DNA of 64,000 bases from a virus, in IMG/VR virus record IMGVR_UViG_3300029923_000008, positions 1 to 64,000 of that record; one strand, 5' to 3'. Positions within the stretch are counted from its first letter, which is position 1; the number at the start of each line of letters is the position of its first letter. The translations under genes were made by a program, and so were the position numbers. The notes beneath the pieces were generated by a model, which had not been told where the DNA came from, made no database searches, and worked only from the letters and a program-made list of their open reading frames with translations. Shown piece by piece: positions 34,380 to 41,901 of the stretch.

Positions 34380-36105
34380 TTATTACTGAGAATGACATTT
34401 TTTTGTTTATTTTTAATATTCTATCAAAATAACTACTCATTGGAGAACTTTCAGTGAAATATACTTTTGGATCCAATATAATTATATTAAGATTAAATTC
34501 CTTAGTGAAATCTTTAAGAACTTTCAAAGCAAATTCAACATTTACTGGACCCATACTTGAAAATACTTCATCTAAAAATAAAATATTAAGTTTTCTAAAT
34601 TTTAATATTAATTTTAAATAAGATAGAGCTATACCAATATTTATTTTCTTTGATTCACCCATTGATAAACTTTCTGAATGTATCTCAGTAGTTAATCTTT
34701 CATATATTTTGACATTAAAATTTTCATCTATTTTTACACTATATGTAGATTTCATGTCATCTAAAATTTCTTTTAAATAAACATTTATAGGTTTTACTAT
34801 ATTTTTAACAATACTTTTTCTAACTCCATTAGTAGAAAAAACTATTTTTAATTCTTCATACACCTGATTTTTTCCTTTTATTTCTAATATTTTTTCGTTA
34901 TTTTTGATATTATTATTTTTAAGTTCTATAATGTTTTTTTCTAATTCTGAAATTGATACATGTTCAGTTATTTCTATTAAATCTGATATTTTTTTAGTTA
35001 TTATTTTTAAGTCAGAAATCAAATTGTTATATACTAAACTTGTTATATTTTTCTTTTTGTATAATGAATCTCTATTGTTTGAAATCTGAGTCAATTTTAA
35101 TGTCAATTCATTTTTTTCTAAATTTAGTTTTTTGAATTTTTCTTTTTCAATTATAAATTTAGAATTAATTTTACTCAAGTCATGCTTATGATTTTCATCA
35201 CTCAAATTAGTACTACATAATGGACAAGTTCCAGATTCATATATCTCAAGTTTCTCCTCTATATTTTTTATTTCAAATTTTATTTCAATGATATTATTAG
35301 ATATTATATTTCTTTGATTCTCAAAATCCTGCCTTTCTATCTCTAATTTTTTAAATTTTTCTGCATATGATAGCATTTCTTTTTTAGAATTTATATATGG
35401 TTCTCTTTTAGAATTTTTTTCTATCTCTAATTTTTCTTTTTCTTTCTCCTTATCTAATATTCCACTTTTTTTTATATTTTCAATATTTTTACTCAGTGTT
35501 ATAATCGTTTGATTATTAGTTTCTATTATAGATGATAATTTTAATTCTTCTTCTTTGTTTTGCCTAATTAATCCGTTACTTAACGATAGATATTCATCTA
35601 AGTCTTGTAAATTGAATAATCTATTTATTATACTTCTTTTTTCCTCAGGATTTAAGTCTATGAAATTTGCAAAATCAGATACTGACATAGATATAAAACT
35701 CTTGTATGTATCATAATCAAATCCTATTAATTTATCTCTATCTTCTTTTTTTAAATTTTTAAATTTCCTTGTTTCATCTACGTCATTAATAAAAACTTTT
35801 GCATGATTTGGCTCCAAACATCTCTGAATTCTGATGTTATCAGACATATTATTGACAAAATGTATTTCAGTTTCTAAATTCTTATTAATTCTATTGGATA
35901 ATATTGCTTGTGGAACTCTTTTTCCGCTTTTTCCTCTTACAATACCAAATAGCGAAAAATCAAATGATTGTTGAAAAGATGACTTACCACCACCGTTATC
36001 TGCTGTTAATAATATTAAATCAGATGAATTATCTTCAAATTTTACTGATTGTGTGTTGTTTCCAAATGATTTGAAATTTCTAAGAGATATGGATTTAATT
36101 ATCAT
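34363..36105 (-). CDS. Recombination ATPase of the SbcC/Rad50/T4 gp46 family
   Basis: A 580-residue SMC-like protein that should pair with a gp47/SbcD nuclease for DNA end processing. In order: Walker A TADNGGGKSSF (residues 34-44), long coiled coils, a zinc hook CPLC near 294, a returning coil, the ABC signature SLSMGESKKINIGIA near 478 and Walker B ILFLDEVFSSM near 505. The short length matches gp46 (about 560) rather than bacterial SbcC. The gp47 partner is not in the window. The start lies 47 bases from a palindromic operator shared with the divergent 36232 gene. Confidence 0.93.
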   Translation of the reverse strand: MIIKSISLRNFKSFGNNTQSVKFEDNSSDLILLTADNGGGKSSFQQSFDFSLFGIVRGKSGKRVPQAILSNRINKNLETEIHFVNNMSDNIRIQRCLEPNHAKVFINDVDETRKFKNLKKEDRDKLIGFDYDTYKSFISMSVSDFANFIDLNPEEKRSIINRLFNLQDLDEYLSLSNGLIRQNKEEELKLSSIIETNNQTIITLSKNIENIKKSGILDKEKEKEKLEIEKNSKREPYINSKKEMLSYAEKFKKLEIERQDFENQRNIISNNIIEIKFEIKNIEEKLEIYESGTCPLCSTNLSDENHKHDLSKINSKFIIEKEKFKKLNLEKNELTLKLTQISNNRDSLYKKKNITSLVYNNLISDLKIITKKISDLIEITEHVSISELEKNIIELKNNNIKNNEKILEIKGKNQVYEELKIVFSTNGVRKSIVKNIVKPINVYLKEILDDMKSTYSVKIDENFNVKIYERLTTEIHSESLSMGESKKINIGIALSYLKLILKFRKLNILFLDEVFSSMGPVNVEFALKVLKDFTKEFNLNIIILDPKVYFTESSPMSSYFDRILKINKKMSFSVINEENL

Positions 36106-36151
36106 ATATAATTATATAATACTATAATAAAAAAGTTTTCTATAAAAAATG

Positions 36152-36185
36152 TTAATATTATTAATAATATTATTAATAATATTAA
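36152..36185. promoter_or_regulatory. Perfect 34-bp AT palindrome, candidate operator
   Basis: The 34 bases are identical to their reverse complement and contain two tandem 12-bp palindromic units ATTATTAATAAT. The element lies between the divergent gp46-like gene and a gene whose product starts with a ribbon-helix-helix domain, a DNA-binding fold that commonly recognises tandem short palindromes. Confidence 0.6.
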
Positions 36186-36231
36186 TTTGAACAATAAAAT
36201 ATTTATATATAAACTAAAAACAACTAAAAAC

Positions 36232-36909
36232 ATGAAAACAATAAAAACTTATTCAATTGATGAAACGTTGTATAATGCTTTTGATACATTAGCGACAGAG
36301 AAAAATATTAATAAAAGTTCTTTTTTTGAAGATGCTATTAAAAAATATTTAAAAGAAAATAATTTAGAAATAGTCGGAGAAGATTATAGATTAAAAACAA
36401 ATGATGCATATATTGTAACAATTCTATCTCAAAATGATAAAATGTGTAATTTGAGTAATGGAGATAAAATTCAAAGAGGACTATTTTATGATTTGTTTAT
36501 GCCAGTTGATGGTGTTGATCCAGATGAATTTTTTGGTCGTAGTAATAAAGTATTAGAAGAAGTATTTAGTAAAGTTAAAACATTAAATCCAGATGAAGTA
36601 GGAGATATTAATTGTGTTCCTACTAATGAACTTTATAGAAAAAGTTTGTTTAATTCGATTAATTCTGAAACTAAATCTGATAATTGTATAGTGTCTATAA
36701 TTAAAGAAACTGCAGAAGATGTAAAGGAATTATTTAATATGAATCATAATTATCATACAAAAGAGTATTTTAAATATACAAAACGTGAAATATGTGAAAT
36801 AATAATTAAATTAAAGAAAATGAAATTTGATATGGATAATTCATCAGATAATTTGAGAAATTTGTTAGTAGATATTTATGTGATTTATAAAGACACTATT
36901 ATAGAATAA
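36232..36909 (+). CDS. Ribbon-helix-helix domain protein
   Basis: From ATG 36232 it encodes 225 residues starting MKTIKTYSIDETLYNAF. Residues 1-45 (IDETLYNAFDTLATEKNINKSSFFEDAIKKYLKE) match CopG/Arc-type ribbon-helix-helix proteins, which dimerise and place a beta strand in the major groove. The remaining 180 residues are of unknown fold. It could regulate itself and the divergent gp46-like gene through the adjoining palindrome (inference). An in-frame ATG at 36187 is less likely because it abuts the palindrome. Confidence 0.7.
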   Translation: MKTIKTYSIDETLYNAFDTLATEKNINKSSFFEDAIKKYLKENNLEIVGEDYRLKTNDAYIVTILSQNDKMCNLSNGDKIQRGLFYDLFMPVDGVDPDEFFGRSNKVLEEVFSKVKTLNPDEVGDINCVPTNELYRKSLFNSINSETKSDNCIVSIIKETAEDVKELFNMNHNYHTKEYFKYTKREICEIIIKLKKMKFDMDNSSDNLRNLLVDIYVIYKDTIIE

Positions 36910-36911
36910 AT

Positions 36912-36940
36912 AAAAAGAGATTCATTTGAATCTCTTTTTA
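36912..36940. terminator. Bidirectional terminator
   Basis: AAAAAGAGATTCA and its complement, two-base loop, with A and T flanks, between convergent genes at 36232 (+) and 36942 (-). Confidence 0.88.
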
Positions 36941-36941
36941 T

Positions 36942-37709
36942 TTATTTCAATTTCTCAAATCTCCATTTAAAGTAATAATAGTCATTGTTTTCTATATGAT
37001 AAGTATCTTCATTTACTTTCATTATAATATATGGCTTGTTATTACTATTGATATTATATCCTAAAATCTCAACTACTTTATTTTCATTTATTTCGTATAA
37101 TTTACCAATATTATTTTTTACTTTAGTTTCATTTTTCATATTTTTATAAAAACCTTGATCTGGAATGAACCATTTTTCCAATTTCTTATAAAAATAATTA
37201 CTTAATTTTAGTTTATACTCACTATCAAATCTATATAAGTATTCTGGATCAAAATATACTTCAGATTCAAGTGTTGGCCTTATTAATCCATTATAGTTTC
37301 TGAACACTCCAAAGTATTCTTCTTTATCAAATTCAAATGATATAAACACATCTAATTTTAAACTATTATTTTCATATATTCTTAAAATTTTGATATTATC
37401 GTATAATTCGATATCTTCTAAAAAAGGATTACTATCTTTATAAATTAAATTATTTTGACCACGTAAGCTTTTTATTACTCTATCTAAATTCGATACTAAT
37501 CCAGATTGTCTTGCATAAAAATCAGTGTAAGGACTGTCTTGATAATTATAATATGAAGCACCTGGATCCATAGCAAATGCAAAGTCTCCTCCCCCTCCAG
37601 CTGTACCCATTGGTTCGATTCCGAATTGAAATTGTTGAAATTCAGAATCTTCTGTTATAAGATTTGCTTCCTTTAAAAATGAATATCTACTATATTTTAA
37701 TACTTTCAT
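36942..37709 (-). CDS. Probable virion-associated protein with capsid-targeting-like leader
   Basis: A 255-residue protein starting MKVLKYSRYSFLKEANLITE, which resembles the T4 internal-protein leader (aromatic residues spaced before an E, then a protease cut). A Gly-rich segment GTAGGGGDFAFAMDPGASYY follows near residues 36-55. The C-terminal 60 residues (NKVVEILGYNINSNNKPYIIMKV) look like an SH3-type barrel. It is next to the plus-strand virion-like block; the role is inferred. Confidence 0.5.
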   Translation of the reverse strand: MKVLKYSRYSFLKEANLITEDSEFQQFQFGIEPMGTAGGGGDFAFAMDPGASYYNYQDSPYTDFYARQSGLVSNLDRVIKSLRGQNNLIYKDSNPFLEDIELYDNIKILRIYENNSLKLDVFISFEFDKEEYFGVFRNYNGLIRPTLESEVYFDPEYLYRFDSEYKLKLSNYFYKKLEKWFIPDQGFYKNMKNETKVKNNIGKLYEINENKVVEILGYNINSNNKPYIIMKVNEDTYHIENNDYYYFKWRFEKLK

Positions 37710-37798
37710 AATGTTATATATAAATTTTTAGATTTATTATTTTAATATATATTTAAAGGAATAATTAATATTAATATATAAAGATAAAAAGAATATTT

Positions 37799-38287
37799 AT
37801 GTCAGAAGAATTAGATAATAATCAAGAAAATAATAAAAATATCAATAATAATAAAAAATTTGATATTGTTGAAAAATATCAATTTAAAGATGATTCTGCT
37901 GAGCTAATAACTGATTCTCCTTCAGAATCATCAATTAAGAAGCATATTAATGATGAATTAATTCAAGATATTCCATCTAAATCACTTAATAAAAAAAGTG
38001 AAAATAAAAAAAACGAAAAAATCTCAGAAGTGAAAAAAATAGAAAATATTGAATCATCAGTAGTAAAACCTGAAAAAAAATATACTATTATGAAATCTAA
38101 TAAAGAATTATATGGATCTTTTATAAATGAATTAAAAAATTATTCATTAAGCATCAATGATGTTATTATTTATGATTCAAGTATAGATAAATCTAAAGAT
38201 TGCCCTGTTAAATTTGAAAATGATTATTTTGTATTATTTGGTAAAAAATATTCATATAATGGTCTAAAAATTAAAAAATTAATATAA
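37799..38287 (+). CDS. Unknown low-complexity protein
   Basis: A 162-residue protein. The first 100 residues are low-complexity Asn/Lys/Glu/Ser (disordered); the last 60 (GSFINELKNYSLSINDVIIYDS, FVLFGKKYSYNGLKIKKL) look folded. It leads the plus-strand virion-like block to 44892. Confidence 0.6.
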   Translation: MSEELDNNQENNKNINNNKKFDIVEKYQFKDDSAELITDSPSESSIKKHINDELIQDIPSKSLNKKSENKKNEKISEVKKIENIESSVVKPEKKYTIMKSNKELYGSFINELKNYSLSINDVIIYDSSIDKSKDCPVKFENDYFVLFGKKYSYNGLKIKKLI

Positions 38288-38292
38288 AATAA

Positions 38293-40242
38293 ATGGAATT
38301 TAAAAATATTCAAAGTCGTAAAGATTTTATTAAAATGAATGAAATATTTGGCGGTACTCAAGGTGGAGTTGGAGCTAGAGATGGATTTGCTAATAATGCT
38401 GATTTGAAAGATACATATTTAGGAAAATTGATGAATGGTTTATTCAAAGGTTTGAGTTGGCTATGGAGAAAGGGTAAAGAAAATTTCATAATTAATAGAT
38501 TGATTGCAAAATTAATAAATGAATTGGTACGTGGAGTTATAATATATTGTTTTATTAAAAAAATTAATTTGCAATCAGGTAAAATTGAAGGAGGAGAAGA
38601 AAATACTAATTCTGATTCATCTGAAAATAAAAATGATGTTAATTTTGAAGCAATTAAAAAAGATATTGGAGAAGATTTATTTAATAGGATGATGAATGGC
38701 ACAGAAGGTGAAGATGTTGAAGAATTGATTAAAAAATCAGGAATAAAAACAGATAATGATAGACCTATAATAAAAAATATTAATGATGTAAAAGAAGTTG
38801 TAGATAAAGAAGAATATGATAGAATGGAATCTGAGACATACGAATTTTTGAAAAAAAATATTCAATATTTTGATGAAATTAAGAAAAACGCAGATGAAGG
38901 TGACGAAGATGCTAAAAAGAAACTTGATATGATAAAAGCTATATATGTTAATTATGAGATAGTTAGAAAATTAAAAGAAAAAGAATCTAAAAGTAAAGGT
39001 GCATCAGAAGCAACATCTACAAATGAAGCATTAGCTCAACTTAAGACAGATTCAAGCGCAGGTAAAATAGGATTAGGATCAAATTCACCAACTATCAGAC
39101 CAAAATCAGGAGTCAAGAGTTGGGTTAGTGTTAAAAGTATAATAACTAAAAGAGATCAAGATAAATATAAAGAACGAGAAGAAGATTTTTCTCTTCCAAT
39201 ATCAGATATAAATTTAGCAGAAATAGAAAAAACAATTAATAGAAAAACTGATGTTATGAAAGAAGTTGCATCAAATGTAAATTCAGAAAGCTTGAAAGTT
39301 ATTCAACTTACTGCAAAAGAATTATTTGTCCCAGAAAATCAAGGTCAAGATGTTGAAAAACAAAAATTGAAATTGAGATGGGATAAAGAATTATCAAAAG
39401 TATATGCAAGTTTTTCTTTGCTTATGGACATACCAATTGTTGATATAAGAGAAGGTAACTATGGATCAACTGTAAATTTATCAGGATCTACATTAAAAGC
39501 AAATAAAGAAGTAAAAAAACTTGGAAGTGACACTGAATCATTAGAGATTGGTGATCAACTTGGTGATTCATTAAATCAATATGAAACTAAGATTGGTGGT
39601 TTGGAAGGAAATTGGCAATATTGTATATTTGATTATCAAGGAATAAATTATAATTCTACAATTGCACCAATTAGTTCAGCGCCATCAAATGGCTTCTATA
39701 TGTTTATGATCACTCAGACAATAAAGAAAATTGAAAATAATATAGTTACATCAAATTTTAAAGAATTTCAAAATATATTTTCATCTACTAATTTTGCAAA
39801 TGTGACTCTTAAAAAAGATGATGTCGTTAATGTATATTTTATGCTAAAGAAAGGTGCAAGCTTACCATCAGGTACAAGTGCAAATACTAATGGACAAAGT
39901 AATAGTTTTTTAGTTTTTAATAATTATATTAGCTCCGATAATAAGACAAATAAATTATTTTTGTGCGAGCCATCAGGTGAAAAATTCATAGCTGATTTAG
40001 ATCTAAGTAATCCTAGTAATTCATTTGATGGTGTAATAGCTAGTAATTATCAAAAAGATAAAATAAATATTAAGAGCTGTCGTAAAATTGATAGAGTTAA
40101 GTTTTGGTGGAAAGCATTAAATTTAATATCAGATTCCAATGATAAAAAATTTAGTGCATTTAAAGATGAGGAAAGTAATCCTAATTTTTGGGATAATAAA
40201 GTAGTATTAGATAATTTGAAAAAAATTGCATCTAAATTTTAA
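38293..40242 (+). CDS. Large probable internal or structural protein
   Basis: A 649-residue protein with the N-terminal stretch QSRKDFIKMNEIFGGTQGG, similar in style to T4 capsid-targeting leaders. A basic hydrophobic segment (LIAKLINELVRGVIIYCFIKK) near residue 75 is followed by acidic and Lys-rich linkers. The C-terminal half is folded (WQYCIFDYQGINYNSTIAPIS; FYMFMITQTIKKIENN). No homologue recognised. The genes at 38293-41895 are adjacent and co-oriented and share leader style, so they may be packaged together (inference). Confidence 0.55.
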   Translation: MEFKNIQSRKDFIKMNEIFGGTQGGVGARDGFANNADLKDTYLGKLMNGLFKGLSWLWRKGKENFIINRLIAKLINELVRGVIIYCFIKKINLQSGKIEGGEENTNSDSSENKNDVNFEAIKKDIGEDLFNRMMNGTEGEDVEELIKKSGIKTDNDRPIIKNINDVKEVVDKEEYDRMESETYEFLKKNIQYFDEIKKNADEGDEDAKKKLDMIKAIYVNYEIVRKLKEKESKSKGASEATSTNEALAQLKTDSSAGKIGLGSNSPTIRPKSGVKSWVSVKSIITKRDQDKYKEREEDFSLPISDINLAEIEKTINRKTDVMKEVASNVNSESLKVIQLTAKELFVPENQGQDVEKQKLKLRWDKELSKVYASFSLLMDIPIVDIREGNYGSTVNLSGSTLKANKEVKKLGSDTESLEIGDQLGDSLNQYETKIGGLEGNWQYCIFDYQGINYNSTIAPISSAPSNGFYMFMITQTIKKIENNIVTSNFKEFQNIFSSTNFANVTLKKDDVVNVYFMLKKGASLPSGTSANTNGQSNSFLVFNNYISSDNKTNKLFLCEPSGEKFIADLDLSNPSNSFDGVIASNYQKDKINIKSCRKIDRVKFWWKALNLISDSNDKKFSAFKDEESNPNFWDNKVVLDNLKKIASKF

Positions 40243-40262
40243 ATAAAAATATAAAACATAAA

Positions 40263-41459
40263 ATGAAAAAAACGTATTCAGATTTCATGTTAAATGAAGC
40301 AGAAACATCAACAGTAATTGCTCCTAGTGTCACAAAAAAAGAAGATACATCTAATAATACAACTTCCACTAATACAATCAAACCAGATGAGTCAGGTGAA
40401 GAAAAAACAGATGAACAATCACCTGATGAAACAAAAAAAAATGATGATACACCAGATACTGTAAGTTCAAGTTTTGATAATATAAAAGGTGAGGAAATAA
40501 TAAAAGAAATTCATGATTTTTGGACAAATAAAATAATAACAGAAAATGAATTAAATTTTTCTGGTAATACACTAAAGATTCTTTATGTGAAACAAAAAAA
40601 TTCAAAATACACTAAATATAAAGAAAGAATCAATGAAGTTATTAATGATAAGACAGCAGATTGTCAAAAACGATTGGATGATTCTGAAGTAGGAGACTTG
40701 TTTTTCTATAATGAATACCCAGTTAAATTAGAAAAAAAAGGATTAGGAGGAAAACCTAGTATTATTTCATTTTTTGAAAGAAAAAATGACGAAAATTATA
40801 ATTCAAAAATAAAAGAAATAATAAATAGTAAAGATTATGTTGATAGTTCAAAATTGAAGGCATTTGAAAAAGGATTACGATTGGATGAATTTGAATTATT
40901 AACTGATATAGATGAAAATCAAACATATCTATATGATGAACAGCCAGTTGAATTCACATTTGAAAATCATGCTATAAAAACTATGGTTAACGCTGATACA
41001 AATCAATCAATTAGTTTAGTAGATAAAAACAATGACCCTATATTTGATATTACTAAATTGAAAATATATAATGAATCTAATAAATCAAATAATACCACTA
41101 CAACAACTACAACAGATAGTCAAAAACTGACATTAGTTAAAAACCCAGGTACAGGAACATCAGGAGCAAGTACAGTTGCAACAGGAACATCAGGAACAAG
41201 TACAGTTGAGCCAGGAACATCAGGAACAAGTACAGTTGAGCCAGGAACATCAGGGACAAGTACAGTTGCACCAGGAACATCAGGAGTGAGTAAAGGTACA
41301 TCAGGTACAAGTACAGTTGAAGCAGGAACATCAGGAGTGAGTAAAGGTACATCAGGAACAAGTACAGTAACAAATTCTGATAACCCCCATGTTATGTCTA
41401 GTAAAGAATTTAAAAATAGTGAAACTCTACGTAGAGCTAAAAATAAACATCAAAATTAA
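40263..41459 (+). CDS. Probable internal protein with GTSGTSTV repeats
   Basis: A 398-residue protein starting MKKTYSDFMLNEAETS, a close look-alike of the T4 internal-protein leader MKTYQEFIAEA (cut after the E by the prohead protease). A disordered Thr/Asp/Glu-rich segment, a folded middle (residues 75-270) and a C-terminal repeat region with about eight GTSG-type units follow. Packaging into the head is inferred from the leader. Confidence 0.55.
   Translation: MKKTYSDFMLNEAETSTVIAPSVTKKEDTSNNTTSTNTIKPDESGEEKTDEQSPDETKKNDDTPDTVSSSFDNIKGEEIIKEIHDFWTNKIITENELNFSGNTLKILYVKQKNSKYTKYKERINEVINDKTADCQKRLDDSEVGDLFFYNEYPVKLEKKGLGGKPSIISFFERKNDENYNSKIKEIINSKDYVDSSKLKAFEKGLRLDEFELLTDIDENQTYLYDEQPVEFTFENHAIKTMVNADTNQSISLVDKNNDPIFDITKLKIYNESNKSNNTTTTTTTDSQKLTLVKNPGTGTSGASTVATGTSGTSTVEPGTSGTSTVEPGTSGTSTVAPGTSGVSKGTSGTSTVEAGTSGVSKGTSGTSTVTNSDNPHVMSSKEFKNSETLRRAKNKHQN
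41150..41373 (+). repeat. Imperfect tandem repeats (about 30 bp) encoding GTSGTSTVEP
   Basis: Units such as CAGGAACATCAGGAACAAG recur with small changes (EP, AP, EA, and a GVSK variant), giving a Gly/Thr/Ser/Val-rich C-terminal region of the 40263 protein. It probably arose by slippage. Confidence 0.85.
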
Positions 41460-41460
41460 A

Positions 41461-41895
41461 ATGATACATATAAATAATTACGAAATTTTTTTAGAAAACG
41501 GAATGAATAATCCTAACACTACACAAGGTTATATAAATTCATTATCAAATAAAACAAAATTAAAACCAGTTCAAAATAACAATAATCATCAGACAAATAA
41601 CAATAAACCAACAGATGGTGTGGATAATATTTTAATAGATACTGAACAACAAAAACAAACCATTTTAGCAAAGAAAGATGTTATTGAAAAAGGATTGTTA
41701 CAAAATATTCAAGATCTAGAGCCAGAAAATCAAAAAGAAGTAAAAACACAAGTTCAAGATTATAAAAATCAAGTACAAGAATTTGATAAAACAGTACAGC
41801 AAATAGATAAATTAAATCAAACACTTAAAAAATCTAATATTAACTCAGTTCCAAACCCTAATATGAAAAAAGTAAGAACCCAAAATAATCTTTAA
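41461..41895 (+). CDS. Probable internal protein with capsid-targeting-like leader
   Basis: A 144-residue Gln/Asn/Lys-rich protein from ATG 41461. The start MIHINNYEIFLENGMNN has the aromatic-x-x-x-LE spacing of the leader. An in-frame ATG at 41389 lies inside the previous gene. The rest is disordered or coiled coil (VQDYKNQVQEFDKTVQQIDKL). Confidence 0.55.
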   Translation: MIHINNYEIFLENGMNNPNTTQGYINSLSNKTKLKPVQNNNNHQTNNNKPTDGVDNILIDTEQQKQTILAKKDVIEKGLLQNIQDLEPENQKEVKTQVQDYKNQVQEFDKTVQQIDKLNQTLKKSNINSVPNPNMKKVRTQNNL

Positions 41896-41901
41896 TTATA
41901 A

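Noticed and set aside
41137-41373. Minus-strand open frame of Leu/Tyr-rich repeats
   Set aside because: It is the complement of the GTSGTSTV repeat region of the plus-strand gene, so the frame stays open by composition.
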